From the NCBI GenBank assembly GCA_023957375.1, contig JAMLHB010000002.1, positions 1,116,001 through 1,180,000 of the forward strand: a stretch of DNA of 64,000 bases, read 5' to 3'. Numbering within the stretch: the first letter of the stretch is position 1; the number at the start of each line of letters is the position of its first letter. A program made the position numbers and the translations under genes. Below, piece after piece: positions 29,438 to 38,527 of the stretch. Under the pieces are notes generated by a model that was not told the origin of the DNA, ran no database searches, and saw only the letters and a list, made by a program, of their open reading frames with translations. The stretch is from Flavobacteriales bacterium (GTDB lineage: Bacteria > Bacteroidota > Bacteroidia > Flavobacteriales_F > PHOS-HE28).

Positions 29438-29827
29438 ATGTTGGACGGGATCTTGCGCCGTGCCGGTCTGTGGGCTGCCTTATGGGCCGTGCTGGTACTG
29501 GTGCTCACGCTGATCCCCGCCGGGGACATGCCCCAGGTGGGCTGGGCCGCCCAGGTATATTTGGACAAGTGGGTGCACGCCTTCCTGTTCGGCGTGCAGG
29601 GTGTGCTGCTGGGCGCGGCTTTGGCTGCGCGCGGGCCTTGGCCCATGGCCACTGCTCCTTATTGGTGGGCGCTATTGCTGGCGGTGCTGTTCGGCGCGGT
29701 GGTGGAAGTACTGCAGGAACAGATGGGCCTGGGCCGGCACGCGGACCTGCTGGACCTGTTGGCGGACACGGCAGGCGCATTGTCCGGCCTGGCCTTGTTG
29801 CGTTGGCGGCACCGCAGGCCGGCCTAA
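29438..29827 (+). CDS. VanZ-family membrane protein
   Basis: 129 residues with four hydrophobic helices. The VanZ pattern is visible: DKWVHAFLFGVQGVLLG in the second helix region and EVLQEQMGLGRHADLLDLLADTAGALSG near the end, with the conserved acidic and His residues. Function is unknown in most bacteria. gcvH followed by a VanZ gene is a recurrent Bacteroidota arrangement. Its stop overlaps the end of the convergent cysN by 4 bases. Confidence 0.85.
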   Translation: MLDGILRRAGLWAALWAVLVLVLTLIPAGDMPQVGWAAQVYLDKWVHAFLFGVQGVLLGAALAARGPWPMATAPYWWALLLAVLFGAVVEVLQEQMGLGRHADLLDLLADTAGALSGLALLRWRHRRPA

Positions 29828-31089
29828 ACCACCATGCCGGCCGCCACCGTTTCGTTGGTGGCCTCGTCGATCAGGATCAGGCTGCCCGTGTTGCGGTTGC
29901 GCGTGTAGAGGTCGAAGTGCAGGGGTACGGTCGTGCGCAGCTTCACCCGGCCGATGTCGTTCATGCCGATGGCCTTGTCCCCCTCTAGGCGGCGCAGGGA
30001 GTTGATGTCCATCTTGTAGGCCACCTCCTTCACCATGCAGCGTGCGTCGCGGGTGGTGTGCTTCAGGGCATATTTGCCGCCGGGCTGCAAGGGGCGCTGG
30101 TTCAGCCAGCAGATCATCACATCCACGTCCTGGGAGGTTTGGGGCAGGTTGTTGGTGCCGCTGATCATGTCCCCCCGGCTGATGTCGATCTCATCGGCCA
30201 GGGTCATCACTACGCTTTGCGGCGCGAAGGCTTCCTGCACCTCGTGCTCGCCCAAGTGGATGGACTTGATGGTGCTTTGGAACCCGCTGGGCAGCACCTG
30301 CACCGTTTCGCCGGTGCGGAAGATGCCCCCGGCGATCTGCCCGGCGAAGCCTCGGAAATCGTGCCACTCGTCGGTCATGGGGCGGATCACCGTTTGCACG
30401 GGGAAGCGCCGGTCGATGTGGTTCAGGTCGCCCGCGATGTGGATGTGCTCCAGCAGGTACATCAGGGTGGTGCCCTGGTACCAGTCCATGCGGGTGCTTC
30501 GCTGCACTACGTTGTCGCCCTTCAAGGCGCTGATGGGGATGAAATTGAGGTCGCGCGCATCGAGTTTGCTGCTGAAATCCTCCAACTGCTGCTTGATGTC
30601 CAGGAACACGGCCTCGTCGTAGTCCACCAGGTCCATCTTGTTGATGCAGAACACCACGTGGGGGATGCCGAGCAGGGAGGCGATGAAGGCATGGCGGCTG
30701 GTCTGCTCCTGCATGCCCTTGCGCGCGTCCACCAGGATGATGGCCAGGTTGGCGGTGCTGGCACCGGTGACCATGTTGCGGGTGTACTGGATGTGCCCCG
30801 GCGTATCGGCGATGATGAATTTGCGCCGGGGCGTGGCGAAGTAGCGGTAAGCCACATCGATGGTGATGCCTTGTTCGCGCTCGGCGCGCAGGCCATCGGT
30901 GAGCAAGCTCAGGTCCACCTCGCCGTTGCCGCGTTTGGCGCTGGCGCGCTCCACGGCCTCCATCTGGTCGTCGAAGATCGCGCGGCTGTCGTACAGCAAG
31001 CGCCCGATCAGGGTGCTTTTGCCGTCGTCCACATTGCCTGCCGTTGTAAAACGGAGCAGGTCCATGTTGAGGTATCCTTTAGTTTCCAT
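29824..31089 (-). CDS. cysN: CysN, sulfate adenylyltransferase GTPase subunit
   Basis: 421 residues. G-domain motifs GNVDDGKSTLIGRLLYD (P-loop), DTPGHIQYTRNM (G3) and NKMDLVD (G4), then EF-Tu-like beta domains. With CysD it makes adenosine 5'-phosphosulfate (APS) from ATP and sulfate, driven by GTP hydrolysis. The chain ends without an APS-kinase fusion; that activity is encoded separately by cysC. Start at 31089, with a possible internal start at 31065 (MDLLRFTTAG). A 109-base gap with GAAAGCTGAAAGCTGAAAGG-type low complexity separates it from cysD. Confidence 0.96.
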   Translation of the reverse strand: METKGYLNMDLLRFTTAGNVDDGKSTLIGRLLYDSRAIFDDQMEAVERASAKRGNGEVDLSLLTDGLRAEREQGITIDVAYRYFATPRRKFIIADTPGHIQYTRNMVTGASTANLAIILVDARKGMQEQTSRHAFIASLLGIPHVVFCINKMDLVDYDEAVFLDIKQQLEDFSSKLDARDLNFIPISALKGDNVVQRSTRMDWYQGTTLMYLLEHIHIAGDLNHIDRRFPVQTVIRPMTDEWHDFRGFAGQIAGGIFRTGETVQVLPSGFQSTIKSIHLGEHEVQEAFAPQSVVMTLADEIDISRGDMISGTNNLPQTSQDVDVMICWLNQRPLQPGGKYALKHTTRDARCMVKEVAYKMDINSLRRLEGDKAIGMNDIGRVKLRTTVPLHFDLYTRNRNTGSLILIDEATNETVAAGMVV

Positions 31090-31198
31090 TTTAATAGAAA
31101 TATGAAAGGGGAAAGCTGAAAGCTGAAAGGAGCTGAACGGAGGTCATCGCTTGACCGGTGAAGTGAAGATGGCGACCAGCTCGTTCGATCCACGGTCA

Positions 31199-32110
31199 TC
31201 AGAAATAACCTTCCTTTTTCCGGTCCTCCATGGCGGCCTCGCTGCGCTTGTCGTCCATGCGGCTGCCGCGCTCGGTGGTGCGCGTGGAGGCTACTTCGTT
31301 GATGATCTCCTCCAAGGTGGCGGCGGGTGAGTCCACGGCGCCCGTGCAGCTCATGTCGCCGATGGTGCGGAAGCGCACACGTTTGGTGAACGGCTGTTCG
31401 TCCGGCTTCAGGTGCATGAAGGGCGAGTTGGCGTAGATCACCCCGTCGCGCAGGAACACCTCGCGCTCATGGCTGAAGTAGATGCTGGGGATGTCGATTC
31501 CTTCCAAGAGGATGTACTGCCACACATCCATCTCGGTCCAATTGCTGATCGGGAAGGCGCGGAAATGTTCACCGGGGCGTTTTCGGCCGTTGTACAGGTT
31601 CCACAGCTCGGGCCGTTGGTTCTTGGGGTCCCACTGGCCGAATTCGTCGCGGTGGCTGAACACGCGCTCCTTGGCCCGCGCTTTCTCCTCATCACGCCGG
31701 GCGCCGCCTATGGCACAATCGATCTTGTGCGTTTCGATGGCCTCCAGCAGCGTGTTGATCTGCAGTTTGTTGCGGCTGGCGTAAAAGCCTGTTTCCTCTT
31801 GCACTTTGCCCTCGTCGATGCTCTTTTGCACGCTGCCCACCAGCAGTTCCACGCCGTATTTTTCCACAAGCCGGTCGCGGAACTCGATGGTTTCGGTGAA
31901 GTTGTGCCCGGTGTCCACGTGCAGCAGGGGAAAGGGTACCTTGGCGGGGAAGAAGGCCTTGCGGGCCAGATGGAAGCACACGATGCTGTCCTTGCCGCCA
32001 CTGAACAGCAGCGCCGGGTGGTCGAACTGGGAGGCCACCTCGCGGAGGATGTGCATGCTCTCGCTTTCAAGCTCCTTCAGGTGGGTCAATCGGTAGGAAT
32101 GCATGGTCAT
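31199..32110 (-). CDS. cysD: CysD, sulfate adenylyltransferase catalytic subunit
   Basis: 303 residues of the PP-loop ATP pyrophosphatase family. ALLFSGGKDSIV carries the PP-loop, and GGARRDEEKARAKER and FPISNWTEMDVWQYI are CysD signatures. It forms the APS-synthesising complex with CysN. The first codons overlap the cysC stop (4 bases), so translation is probably coupled. A second ATG two codons in (32104) could also start the protein. Confidence 0.97.
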   Translation of the reverse strand: MTMHSYRLTHLKELESESMHILREVASQFDHPALLFSGGKDSIVCFHLARKAFFPAKVPFPLLHVDTGHNFTETIEFRDRLVEKYGVELLVGSVQKSIDEGKVQEETGFYASRNKLQINTLLEAIETHKIDCAIGGARRDEEKARAKERVFSHRDEFGQWDPKNQRPELWNLYNGRKRPGEHFRAFPISNWTEMDVWQYILLEGIDIPSIYFSHEREVFLRDGVIYANSPFMHLKPDEQPFTKRVRFRTIGDMSCTGAVDSPAATLEEIINEVASTRTTERGSRMDDKRSEAAMEDRKKEGYF

Positions 32111-32718
32111 GCGTGCAGTTTGGTGCGGGCCAAAAGGCGGTTCATCAGTTCGTCGGCGGCATCATCGGCGCTGCGGCCCAGGGTGTGCAGGCGCACCTCG
32201 GGCAAGGGAGGTGCCTCAAATGGTGCGCTGATGCCGGTAAAGTCCTTGATCTCACCTGCCCGGGCCTTGGCGTACAGCCCCTTCACGTCGCGCCGTTCGC
32301 ACTCCTCCACCGGGGTGTCCACGAACACTTCGATGAAGTCGGCCGGGCCGATGATCATTCGGGCCTGCTCGCGGATGGCCATGGTGGGACTTACGAAGCA
32401 GCAGACCACTACGGCGCCGTTCTGCAGGAACAGCTTGGCCACCTCGGCGATGCGGCGGATGTTCTCCGTGCGGTCGGCATCGCTGAAGCCCAGGTTGCTG
32501 TTGATCCCGGCGCGGACATTGTCGCCATCAAGCACAACCGTGTAACGGCCTGCCTCGTGCAGCATGCGCTCCAGGGCGATGGCGATGGTGCTTTTGCCAC
32601 TGCCGCTCAGGCCGGTCATCCACACCACGCAGCCGCGTTGGCCCAGTAACGCTTCCTTGTCGGTGCGCTGCAGCAGCCGGTGCGATACGGGATGGATGTG
32701 CCCTGTGTGCGGTGCCAT
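32107..32718 (-). CDS. cysC: CysC, adenylylsulfate kinase
   Basis: 203 residues. P-loop GLSGSGKST, then DGDNVRAGINSNLGFSDADR (APS-binding region) and FVDTPVEECERRDVKGLYAKARAGE. It phosphorylates APS to PAPS, the donor for sulfotransferases or for reductive assimilation. ATG 32718 fits the family; the open frame continues far upstream antisense to deoC and that extension is rejected. First gene of the minus-strand cysC-cysD-cysN operon, with no PAPS reductase alongside. Confidence 0.96.
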   Translation of the reverse strand: MAPHTGHIHPVSHRLLQRTDKEALLGQRGCVVWMTGLSGSGKSTIAIALERMLHEAGRYTVVLDGDNVRAGINSNLGFSDADRTENIRRIAEVAKLFLQNGAVVVCCFVSPTMAIREQARMIIGPADFIEVFVDTPVEECERRDVKGLYAKARAGEIKDFTGISAPFEAPPLPEVRLHTLGRSADDAADELMNRLLARTKLHA

Positions 32719-32789
32719 TGCGGGCTGCGAAGGTACGCCTTGCAGGCAGGGCGTTTCCTGACGCATGGCAGCGCCGCCCCGGCGACGGT

Positions 32790-32797
32790 TATCTTTG
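32790..32797 (+). promoter_or_regulatory. TAnnTTTG -7 element before deoC
   Basis: TATCTTTG, exact consensus, 8 bases before the deoC ATG at 32806. The leader would be only a few bases long. Confidence 0.65.
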
Positions 32798-32805
32798 TGC
32801 ATATC

Positions 32806-33735
32806 ATGGCACTGATGGTGGAAACAAAGGCCCGCAAGGGCATGGTGGCAATGGATCGCATGCCTGCCGTGGACCAGGTGGGCATTGAGGAACGCGTGGC
32901 CCGCATCAAGACCCGCAGCATCAAGAAGGAGGCGAAGGTGGAGGGGATGAAGCTCGCGCTTTCGATGATCGACCTGACCACGTTGGAGGGCCAGGACACA
33001 CCCGGCAAGGTGAAGCAGCTCTGTTACAAGGCCGTGCACCTGCACGACCAGTTGCCGGGCCTGCCCACCGTGGCGGCGGTGTGTGTATACCCCACGCTGG
33101 TGAAGACGGCCAAGCAGGCGTTGGGCACCAGCGGGGTGAAGGTGGCCTCCGTGGCCACGGCCTTCCCGAGCGGGCAGGCACCCAAGGCGGTGAAGATCGC
33201 CGACACGAAGTTCGCGGTGGCCGAAGGGGCGGATGAGATCGACATGGTGATCAGCCGGGGCAAGTTCCATTCCGGCGAATACGGCTTCGTGCATGATGAG
33301 ATCGCGGCGGTGAAGGAGGCCTGCGGCACGGCGCGGCTGAAGGTGATCCTGGAAACGGGCGAACTGGGCACTTACGACAAGGTTCGCTTGGCCAGCGATA
33401 TCGCCATTGCGGCAGGCGCGGATTTCATCAAGACCAGCACGGGCAAGATCAGCCCCGCCGCCACCATGCCCATTACGCTGGTGATGCTGCACGCCATCCG
33501 CGACCACTTCCTGAAGACCGGGGAGATGATCGCCATGAAGCCGGCGGGCGGGATACGCACCAGCAAAGAAGCCCTGCACTACCTGATGATGGTGAAGGAG
33601 GAGCTGGGCCCCGAGTGGCTGCACCCGCATTGGTTCCGCTTCGGCGCCAGCAGCTTGGCCAACGACATCTTGATGCAATTGGAGAAGGAGGCCACAGGGC
33701 GCTATCAGGGCGCAGACTACTTCAGCATCGATTGA
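32806..33735 (+). CDS. deoC: DeoC, deoxyribose-phosphate aldolase
   Basis: 309 residues. Class I aldolase converting 2-deoxyribose 5-phosphate to glyceraldehyde 3-phosphate and acetaldehyde. Schiff-base Lys in DFIKTSTGK, the acidic active-site patch in EIDMVISRGKF, and MKPAGGIRTSKEAL. The N-terminus is longer than the E. coli enzyme, as in other longer members of the family. ATG 32806 is chosen because an exact -7 promoter ends 8 bases upstream; an in-frame start at 32680 would be antisense to cysC. Confidence 0.95.
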   Translation: MALMVETKARKGMVAMDRMPAVDQVGIEERVARIKTRSIKKEAKVEGMKLALSMIDLTTLEGQDTPGKVKQLCYKAVHLHDQLPGLPTVAAVCVYPTLVKTAKQALGTSGVKVASVATAFPSGQAPKAVKIADTKFAVAEGADEIDMVISRGKFHSGEYGFVHDEIAAVKEACGTARLKVILETGELGTYDKVRLASDIAIAAGADFIKTSTGKISPAATMPITLVMLHAIRDHFLKTGEMIAMKPAGGIRTSKEALHYLMMVKEELGPEWLHPHWFRFGASSLANDILMQLEKEATGRYQGADYFSID

Positions 33736-34055
33736 GGCCTACGCAGGGCAATCGCGGCTTAACCGGTTGATGGAATTGGCGCCCGGCAGCGGCATGCCGC
33801 TGAAATTCAACCACGGATCCACGCGGATGGGCACGGATGAATACATAGGTGCCCAACATGACATCCGATCAAAGATCAAAGTTCCGGTTTGGGCCCATCC
33901 GCGTGGATCCGTGGTTGATATCGACCAAACCAGCGCTCACAGGGCACCCAACGCACGATAGCCCCGAGGGCTCCGCGCTATTTACCGTGGTGCTTCCTAT
34001 CTTCGGTCCAATATCGTCCAAGGGGATGGGTTGGACAAACGAATACGTACCGAAG
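33736..34055. other. Gene-free stretch with a perfect 26-bp inverted repeat
   Basis: 320 bases without a gene. It holds the palindrome CAGCGGCATGCCGCTG (33787-33802), then two perfectly complementary 26-base arms at 33807-33832 and 33893-33918 separated by 60 bases. The arms are built of CCACGGATCCACGCGGATGG-type units (ACGGAT motif). Nothing else was recognised before the signal peptide at 34056. Confidence 0.75.
33807..33918. repeat. ACGGAT-type inverted repeat
   Basis: Perfect 26-base inverted arms (33807-33832 and 33893-33918) around a 60-base centre. The arms contain repeated GGATCCACG/CGGATGG units like those near 41743-41860. The type resembles dispersed CCACGGATGAACACGGAT repeats known from many environmental genomes. 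Confidence 0.85.
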
Positions 34056-34901
34056 ATGAAACGAACAATATTCTTTCTGCTGGCGGCATGCCTTTCCGGC
34101 AGTACTTACACGCAAGAGGTGCAGAAATGCTGCGGTACCTCAAGCAGCACCTTCCTGCTGGGGAGCACCAACTATGCGCGGCACACACAATGCCTGTATG
34201 CCCCCGGTGAGCTTTCCGGGGCCGTCGTCGGCAACATTGTACGGCTTTACTACCGCTATGGAACATCAGGCATAGCTAACGGCAACACTTTGGGCGATGT
34301 GGAGATCGGCCTATTGCAAACATCGGCCACGAGCTTGGTGGGCACCACTTTCCTCACGGGGTTCCAATCCGTGCTGGACGCGTCATCGGTCGCCATTGCG
34401 CCGGGGCAATCGGGCAATTGGTTCAGCATTGACCTGGACACGCCTTTCCTTTTCGACCCCACGCAATCCCTGGTGGTGGATATCCGTTTTGAGACATCGG
34501 CAAACACCTCCTTCGGCACATACGCTGTTTCGGGAACGTCCGGCAGGAAGATCATGTCCTCCTCAACAACGAACCCCAGCGGTGAAACGTGGGATACCCT
34601 GCAGGACATCGGCTTTGACCTGGACCAAGGAACCGGGATGGCGCAGCGTGTGCTTACCGCCGCCATGCTCCACCCCAACCCGGCGGGCACCAGGAGTGAG
34701 CTTTACTGGCGGAACCCGCTGACACACCATGCATCGCTCACGCTCAGCGACCTTTCGGGCCGCATGGTGCAAGCCGGGCTGGTGCCGGCAGGGTCGGACC
34801 ATGCCGCCGTTGACCTGGACGACGTGGCGCCCGGCCTATACCTGCTGCAGCTGCACGACGCGACCGGCCTGCTCTACTCGGGCCGGTTGGTGCGTGAGTG
34901 A
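34056..34901 (+). CDS. Secreted protein with type IX sorting domain, function unknown
   Basis: 281 residues. Signal peptide MKRTIFFLLAACLSGSTYTQ, a beta-sandwich region with a Cys-Cys pair near the mature N-terminus (VQKCCGTS), then a type A T9SS sorting domain (LHPNPAGTRSELYWRNP ... PGLYLLQLHDATGLLYSG). Probably exported by SprA. The start is decided by the signal peptide; the frame is open further upstream through the repeat. A terminator-like hairpin lies 13 bases after the stop. Confidence 0.8.
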   Translation: MKRTIFFLLAACLSGSTYTQEVQKCCGTSSSTFLLGSTNYARHTQCLYAPGELSGAVVGNIVRLYYRYGTSGIANGNTLGDVEIGLLQTSATSLVGTTFLTGFQSVLDASSVAIAPGQSGNWFSIDLDTPFLFDPTQSLVVDIRFETSANTSFGTYAVSGTSGRKIMSSSTTNPSGETWDTLQDIGFDLDQGTGMAQRVLTAAMLHPNPAGTRSELYWRNPLTHHASLTLSDLSGRMVQAGLVPAGSDHAAVDLDDVAPGLYLLQLHDATGLLYSGRLVRE

Positions 34902-34914
34902 GAGCGGCGTTGTC

Positions 34915-34943
34915 CCCTTCCGGCTTGCTGCATTGTGGAAGGG
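34915..34943. terminator. Hairpin between convergent T9SS-cargo and dprA genes
   Basis: CCCTTCC (34915-34921) pairs with GGAAGGG (34937-34943) around a 15-base loop in the 49-base convergent gap. It could terminate transcripts from either side. Confidence 0.5.
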
Positions 34944-34950
34944 CAAGTGC

Positions 34951-36060
34951 TCAACTGAGCGCGTACACCTTCCCCGGCAGGCTGCGCACCACCCCGTTGA
35001 ACTCCAGGTTGAGCAGTAGCGCAGCCGCCTTGTGCTGCGGCATTTTACTACGGAAGCAAAGCGTGTCGATGTCGATCTTGCCCTGGGCGCGGATCACGTC
35101 CACCAAGGCTTGTTCATCGGGCATCAGGCTGGTGAACAGGGAGGCTTGAACGGGCTTTTTCTTCCGGGCCTCGGCATCCCATTCCATCAGCTTCAGCACA
35201 TCGCGGGCATGGGTTACCAAGTGGGCCTCACTGCGTTGGATCAGGCGGTTGCAGCCGATGCTGCGCTCATCGGTGGGGCGGCCGGGGAAGGCCATCACCT
35301 CGCGGTCGTAACTGTTGGCGATGCCGGCGGTGATCAGCGATCCTCCCTTCGGCCCGCTTTCCACCACCACGGTGCAGTCGCTCAGGCCCGCGATCACGCG
35401 GTTGCGGGCGGGGAAGTTGCCCGGGGCGAACGGGGAGCCGCTGGGCAGTTCGCTCAGCAAGGCGCCGTGCCCGCAGATCTCCTTGGCCGTGGCGGCGTGT
35501 TCGCCGGGGTAGAGCTTGTCGAGCCCATGGGCCACGCAGGCGACGGTGGGCAGGGCGCTGCGCAGGGCAGTGCGGTGGGCGATGATGTCGATGCCGTAGG
35601 CCAGACCGCTGATGATCGCGGCCCCGCTTTCGGCCAAGCCCTCCACCAGTTCTTCGCACAGCCGCTTGCCGTGCTCCGTTGGGGTGCGCGTGCCCACGAT
35701 GGAGATCGAACGGGCGGGGTCCAGGTCCGCATTGCCCTTGACAAAGAGCAGTACCGGTGCATCGGGGCAGTGTACCAGGCGGCGCGGGTAGTCCGCATCC
35801 AAGTAAAACACCATGCGCAGCCCGTGCTTGCGCACATACGCCAGTTCCTTTTCCGCAGCCTTGACCACGCTTGCGTTCTTGATGGAGGCGGCCAACACGG
35901 GCCCGATCCCCGGCACCTTGTCCAATGATCGCCGCACGGCGGGGTCCGTGAACAGGGCCTCCACCCCGCCGCACCAGGCCACCAGGTTGCGGGCGTTCAC
36001 CGGCCCGATGCCCTTGAGCATCGACAGGGCGATGCGGTATGTCCACTGCAGGTCCTCCAT
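34951..36060 (-). CDS. dprA: DprA, DNA-processing protein
   Basis: 369 residues. Loads RecA onto incoming single-stranded DNA during transformation. N-terminal helix-hairpin-helix-like region (LKGIGPVNARNLVAW), Rossmann-like core with SIVGTRTPTEHGKR, SGLAYGIDIIAHRTAL and GPKGGSLITAGIANSYDREV, and a C-terminal winged-helix region. With the TfoX-like gene at 47072 it hints at, but does not prove, natural competence. Confidence 0.96.
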   Translation of the reverse strand: MEDLQWTYRIALSMLKGIGPVNARNLVAWCGGVEALFTDPAVRRSLDKVPGIGPVLAASIKNASVVKAAEKELAYVRKHGLRMVFYLDADYPRRLVHCPDAPVLLFVKGNADLDPARSISIVGTRTPTEHGKRLCEELVEGLAESGAAIISGLAYGIDIIAHRTALRSALPTVACVAHGLDKLYPGEHAATAKEICGHGALLSELPSGSPFAPGNFPARNRVIAGLSDCTVVVESGPKGGSLITAGIANSYDREVMAFPGRPTDERSIGCNRLIQRSEAHLVTHARDVLKLMEWDAEARKKKPVQASLFTSLMPDEQALVDVIRAQGKIDIDTLCFRSKMPQHKAAALLLNLEFNGVVRSLPGKVYALS

Positions 36061-36119
36061 TGCGGGCTGGCGGCGATCGCTACTTTCGCCGTCAAGGCTT
36101 TCGGCCCAAAATACGCGGG

Positions 36120-38522
36120 ATGAGGATCATAACGGCATGGGCCTTTGCACTGATGGCATGTGCGGGGCAGGGCCAAACCACGGAGGTGACCGGAAAGGTG
36201 CACGGCACGGTTTCCGCAACCGACGGCAGTGGTGCAGTGCCCGGAGCAAGCATCGCTTTCGGCAACCTGCGCTCCGCCGTTGCGGATGACAGTGGCCGCT
36301 ATGCGATCAACTTGCCAGCGGGCCAGTATGCGGTGGTGGCACGGGCCATCGGTTTCACGGAGAAGCGGCTGCAAGTAACGGTGCCCCCCGGCGGCGAAGT
36401 GGAGTTGGACATTCCCATGGCGCCTTCCACCTCCCAGCTGGACATGGTGGTGGTGAGCGCGAGCAAGTTCGAGCAGCGTGTGGGCGAAGTGACCCAGAGC
36501 CTGAGCGTGCTGCCTGCGTCCATCATTCGGGACAAAGGCACGGTGAACTTGGCCGAGGCCCTGGACCAGGTACCCGGTGTGGTGGTAGTGGACGACGACC
36601 CGCAGATCCGGTCGGGCAGCGGGTTCAGCTACGGTGCCGGCAGCCGCGTGATGCTGCTGGCCGACGGATTGCCGGTCCTTAGCGGCGACATCGGACGGCC
36701 GAATTGGACCTTCCTGCCCATTGAGGACGTGGAGCAGATCGAGGTGATCAAGGGTGCCAGCAGCGTGCTGTACGGCAGTGCGGCGCTCAGCGGTGTGATC
36801 AATGTGCGCACGGGCTGGCCCGGGGATGAACCACGGACCCGCGCCACGCTTTTCGCCGGCGTTTATGATACCCCTGGCAATCCCGACGCCAAGTGGTGGG
36901 GCCCCAGTCCGCCGCTCACCACCGGGGCCGGTTTCCTGCATGCCGAGAGGTTCAAACAGTTTGATCTGGTGCTGGCCGCCAACGCCTATGGCGACCAAGG
37001 CTACATCGGGCCCGAACGCATGGCACCCGACAGTTTGGCCAAGCACCCCTACGAGTTGGGCACGGGCGGCTACGACCACCGCATCCGCTTCAACTTCGCC
37101 ACGCGGTGGCGCGATCGGAAGGTAAAGGGACTGAACTACGGCATCAATGGCAACGCCATGCGCAGCCACAGCACCAGCGTGTTCCTGTGGGACAACTTGA
37201 ACCAGGGCCTGTACCGGCCGATGCCCAACACCACCACGAACACCGTGGGCACGCAATTCTATTTGGACCCCTTTGTGCATTACACCGGCCCCAAGGGCAC
37301 GCGGCACAGCCTGCGGGGCAGGTGGTTCCGCCAGCAGTTCGACAACAGCACCAACCAAAGCAATGGCAACGATCTGCTGTACGGCGAATACCAATGGCAG
37401 CAGCAGGTGGAGCTTTTCGGCCCCACCACCATTACCGCCGGCCTGGTGGGCCAGCAAGTGGCCAGCCATGCCGAGCTGTACAGCGGCAATCCGGAGGCCA
37501 ACGGGGAAAACACGGCCACCAATGCCGCGGTATACCTGCAAGTGGACAAGAAGCTGATGGACCGCCTGATGTTGAGCGCCGGCGTGCGCTACGAGCGGTT
37601 CAAGGTGAATGAGCTGGAGCAGGCGGAACCGGTGCTGCGCGCAGGGGCCACCTACCAAGTGTGGGAAGGCACTTTTCTGCGGGCCAGCTATGGCCAGGGC
37701 TTCCGCTTTCCCACCATCGGTGAGCGCTACATCACCACTTCGGTGGGTGCCTTGCACATCTATCCCAACCCGGAACTTCAGCCGGAAGCCAGCGTGAACA
37801 TGGAGGCGGGCATCAAGCAGGGCTTCAAGGTCGGTGGTGTTACCGGTTATGTGGACATGGTGGCCTTTCGGCAGGATTTCGACCGCTACGTGGAGTTCAC
37901 CTTCGGGCAATGGGGCGCCGACCGCAGCATGGCCAACCTGTTCGGGTTCGGCTTCAAGAGCGTCAACACCGGCAAGGCGCGCATCACCGGAACCGAGTTT
38001 GAGGTGGCCGGCAAAGGCAAAGTGGGCGCCGTGGAGGTCCAGTTCCTGCTGGGCTACACCCACACCCTGCCCATCAGCACCACGCCGAACGAGGCATACG
38101 CGCAAACCGTCACCACCACCGGCGCCGTGCAGCACATCAGCTACCTGAGCACCAGCTCCGACCCCGACAACGACATCCTGAAGTTCCGCGTCCAAGATCT
38201 CTTCCGGTGCGATGTGGGTGCCACATGGAAACGATTTAGCCCTGGCATCAGTGTGCGGTACAACAGCCACGTGCGCAACATCGACGAGGCTTTCATCCAG
38301 ATCGAACAGATGGGCCAGCTCGGCAACGTGGGCGTGAAGCAATGGATGGCCGACCACACCACGGGCGATTGGATCACCGATGCGCGCCTCGGGTTCGCCT
38401 TGACGCCGCAGGTGAAGGTTTCCTTCCTGGTAGCCAACCTCACCAACGAGGTGTATGCCATCCGGCCCATGGCCATTGAAGCGCCACGCAGCTACCGGCT
38501 GCAATTGGCCCTGTCCATTTGA
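36120..38522 (+). CDS. TonB-dependent outer membrane receptor
   Basis: 800 residues. Signal peptide (AWAFALMACAGQGQ), a CarboxypepD_reg-like domain (VTGKVHGTVSATDGSGAVPG), a plug domain (VVSASKFEQRVGEVTQSLSV, IEVIKGASSVLYGSAALSG) and a 22-strand-type barrel ending in YRLQLALSI. It imports an unknown ligand using TonB energy; nothing nearby names the substrate. ATG 36120 is chosen for the signal peptide. TACTTTCG at 36081-36088 is a weak promoter candidate. kdsB starts 5 bases after the stop. Confidence 0.93.
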   Translation: MRIITAWAFALMACAGQGQTTEVTGKVHGTVSATDGSGAVPGASIAFGNLRSAVADDSGRYAINLPAGQYAVVARAIGFTEKRLQVTVPPGGEVELDIPMAPSTSQLDMVVVSASKFEQRVGEVTQSLSVLPASIIRDKGTVNLAEALDQVPGVVVVDDDPQIRSGSGFSYGAGSRVMLLADGLPVLSGDIGRPNWTFLPIEDVEQIEVIKGASSVLYGSAALSGVINVRTGWPGDEPRTRATLFAGVYDTPGNPDAKWWGPSPPLTTGAGFLHAERFKQFDLVLAANAYGDQGYIGPERMAPDSLAKHPYELGTGGYDHRIRFNFATRWRDRKVKGLNYGINGNAMRSHSTSVFLWDNLNQGLYRPMPNTTTNTVGTQFYLDPFVHYTGPKGTRHSLRGRWFRQQFDNSTNQSNGNDLLYGEYQWQQQVELFGPTTITAGLVGQQVASHAELYSGNPEANGENTATNAAVYLQVDKKLMDRLMLSAGVRYERFKVNELEQAEPVLRAGATYQVWEGTFLRASYGQGFRFPTIGERYITTSVGALHIYPNPELQPEASVNMEAGIKQGFKVGGVTGYVDMVAFRQDFDRYVEFTFGQWGADRSMANLFGFGFKSVNTGKARITGTEFEVAGKGKVGAVEVQFLLGYTHTLPISTTPNEAYAQTVTTTGAVQHISYLSTSSDPDNDILKFRVQDLFRCDVGATWKRFSPGISVRYNSHVRNIDEAFIQIEQMGQLGNVGVKQWMADHTTGDWITDARLGFALTPQVKVSFLVANLTNEVYAIRPMAIEAPRSYRLQLALSI

Positions 38523-38527
38523 CCCCG

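Noticed and set aside
31090-31198. Regulatory element in the cysD-cysN gap
   Set aside because: Only GCTGAAA-type low-complexity repetition is visible; no palindrome, terminator or promoter could be supported.
33767-33961. Small gene inside the 26-bp inverted repeat region
   Set aside because: The frame simply translates both arms of the repeat and has no independent support.
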